In this document: positions 5,585-6,512 of the stretch, in pieces
How the letters are laid out: each line of letters begins with the position of its first letter
Numbering within the stretch: the first letter of the stretch is position 1
Position numbers and translations under genes: made by a program
Origin: Candidatus Parabacteroides intestinavium
GTDB lineage: Bacteria; Bacteroidota; Bacteroidia; Bacteroidales; Tannerellaceae
Direction of reading: 5' to 3'
Assembly: GCA_019118725.1 (NCBI GenBank)
Contig: DWYO01000078.1
Span: 1-6,512 of the forward strand
Length of the DNA: 6,512 bases
The notes under the pieces: generated by a model
Seen by the model: the letters and a program-made list of their open reading frames with translations, nothing else
What the model was told of the DNA's origin: nothing
The model's database searches: none

Positions 5585-6358
5585 ATGGATGTTTTAAAAA
5601 GAGAAATAGATGAAGTTTATACTTCCCATTTGATAGATGTAGCACGACTGGACTATACTGTCCGGGACAAGCAGTATGCTTTTGTCCGTTCGTTGGTCTT
5701 GATCAGTGGAGGGTGTGCTGTGATTTCAGATGTGTCTGACCAGACAAGCCGTATTGCTGTTTCTCCGGATGCTAATTTCTTGGGTCTAAAGTCTGAAGAA
5801 ATGAAGAAACAATCTATAGATTCGATGGATGAGGATTATATCTATTGTCGGATTCATCCGGAAGATTTGGTGGAAAAACGTTTGCTGGAATATAAGTTTT
5901 TTCAAAAGACTTTTGCACTACCTGCGTCTGAACGGTTGAAGTATCGTGGACGTTGCCGCTTGCGCATGTTAAACGCGCAGGGAGAATATCAGTACGTGGA
6001 TAATCTGGTGCAGATTATGCAAAACACGCCCGATGGAAAGGTCTGGTTGATTTTATGCTTATATGAACTGTCTGCCAATCAGTATTCTGCATTGGATATC
6101 AGTCCTACGATAACTCACATGGAGCGTGGCGAAATAGAGACGCTTTCTCTCAAGCAGGAGACCAACTCTATTCTGTCGGAACGTGAAAAAGAAATTCTGG
6201 AATTGATCCGTAAAGGAATGCGCAGCAAAGAAATCGCTTCCGAACTGCATATCAGTATAAATACGGTTAACCGTCATCGGCAAAATATCCTGAGCAAGTT
6301 GTCTGTCTCCAATTCTATCGAGGCCTGTAGGGCAGCCGAGATCATGAAGCTTTTTTAG
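5585..6358 (+). CDS. LuxR-type transcriptional regulator with PAS-like sensor region
   Basis: 257 aa. Seen: the C-terminus (about 195-255) is a GerE/LuxR DNA-binding domain, with LSEREKEILELIRKG at 197-211, SKEIASELHIS at 214-224 and recognition helix INTVNRHRQNILSKL at 225-239. The middle region (about 60-165) resembles a PAS/PAC fold: the IHPEDL motif at 90-95, then RCRLRMLNAQGEYQYVDN (123-140) and a hydrophobic strand DGKVWLILCLYEL (150-162). There is no response-regulator receiver domain, so it is not a two-component partner; it likely senses a small molecule directly and acts in the cytosol. Known: PAS-LuxR proteins of this layout are common in Bacteroides but few have defined ligands. 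It is divergent from the secreted DUF1349 gene, its most likely target besides itself. The PAS assignment rests on weak motifs; the HTH is certain. Confidence 0.92.
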   Translation: MDVLKREIDEVYTSHLIDVARLDYTVRDKQYAFVRSLVLISGGCAVISDVSDQTSRIAVSPDANFLGLKSEEMKKQSIDSMDEDYIYCRIHPEDLVEKRLLEYKFFQKTFALPASERLKYRGRCRLRMLNAQGEYQYVDNLVQIMQNTPDGKVWLILCLYELSANQYSALDISPTITHMERGEIETLSLKQETNSILSEREKEILELIRKGMRSKEIASELHISINTVNRHRQNILSKLSVSNSIEACRAAEIMKLF

Positions 6359-6384
6359 CAGGATGTTCCGTATAGGATAAAATA

Positions 6385-6512
6385 AACCCAAATCGGTCAT
6401 TAGACCGCTCAACGGTTCTTTTTTTCTGAAAGAAAGCTCTTCGGGTATTTTGCCCCTTCTGCCAGCATCTTGCTTCCCGACTTGCCTCGACGTAGCCCGC
6501 TACGCCTTCTGC
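6385..6512. repeat. Family 2 foldback repeat, copy cut by the window end
   Basis: It starts 26 bases after the luxR-type stop codon with the same 21-base terminus as 3638-3658 in inverted orientation. It continues with GGGTATTTTGCCCC (6443-6456; compare minus-strand GGGTAGATTGCCCC at 3621-3634), TTGCTTCCCGACTTGC (6470-6485) and the apex CGTAGC-CC-GCTACG (6491-6504). The last bases, CCTTCTGC, are identical to those after the apex in the other copy. The second arm should lie beyond the window. Relative to that copy it has about 25-30 extra bases after the terminus. Confidence 0.7.
6404..6425 (+). terminator. Possible intrinsic terminator of the luxR-type gene
   Basis: ACCG (6404-6407), loop CTCAA, CGGT (6413-6416), followed by TTCTTTTTTT (6416-6425). 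The stem is only 4-5 bp and a competing stem, CGGTC (6394-6398) with GACCG (6403-6407), overlaps it. The T-tract makes termination plausible but weak. It falls in the segment that distinguishes this repeat copy from the one at 3521-3658. Confidence 0.4.

Overview
The window looks like a chromosomal segment of a Bacteroides-type gut bacterium (Bacteroidota). The reasons are: several starts are preceded by the Bacteroides -7 promoter motif TAnnTTTG; most starts lack a strong Shine-Dalgarno sequence; and the protein set is typical of that group (exported sugar isomerase/epimerase-like TIM barrel, DUF418 membrane protein, DUF1349 secreted protein, AraC and PAS/LuxR-type regulators). The species cannot be fixed from sequence reading alone.

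Layout, left to right: (1) a minus-strand exported TIM-barrel sugar isomerase/epimerase-like protein (59-976); (2) a minus-strand polytopic DUF418 protein (1068-2324); (3) a 221-bp divergent intergenic region with a 21-bp-period direct repeat, then a plus-strand AraC-family regulator with an unusual cysteine-rich N-terminal domain (2546-3520); (4) a minus-strand type I methionine aminopeptidase with a 34-residue N-terminal extension (3657-4514), convergent with the AraC gene; (5) a 321-bp gene-free stretch almost filled by two related foldback repeats, 178 and 60 bp; (6) a minus-strand secreted DUF1349 protein (4836-5495), divergent from (7) a plus-strand LuxR-type regulator with a PAS-like sensor region (5585-6358). 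The window ends inside a repeat element downstream of the luxR-type gene.

The six genes do not form one pathway. The DUF1349 gene and the luxR-type gene share a 89-bp divergent region whose two candidate -7 boxes face each other, so a regulator/target pair is plausible. The AraC gene may be autoregulated through the direct repeats. The other three genes look like independent units.

The most interesting content is non-coding. There are four foldback repeat elements of two families. Family 1 (4531-4708 and 4738-4797) has AAGAAGCTGTTT ends, and the short copy looks like an internal deletion of the long one. Family 2 (3521-3658 and 6385-6512+) has AACCCAAATCGG ends. In both copies that end follows a stop codon in the sense direction of the upstream gene. 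The two families share an apex hairpin of the form CRTAGC-CC-GCTAYG, with a compensatory base change between families. This suggests selection or a shared mobilisation mechanism acting on the folded structure.
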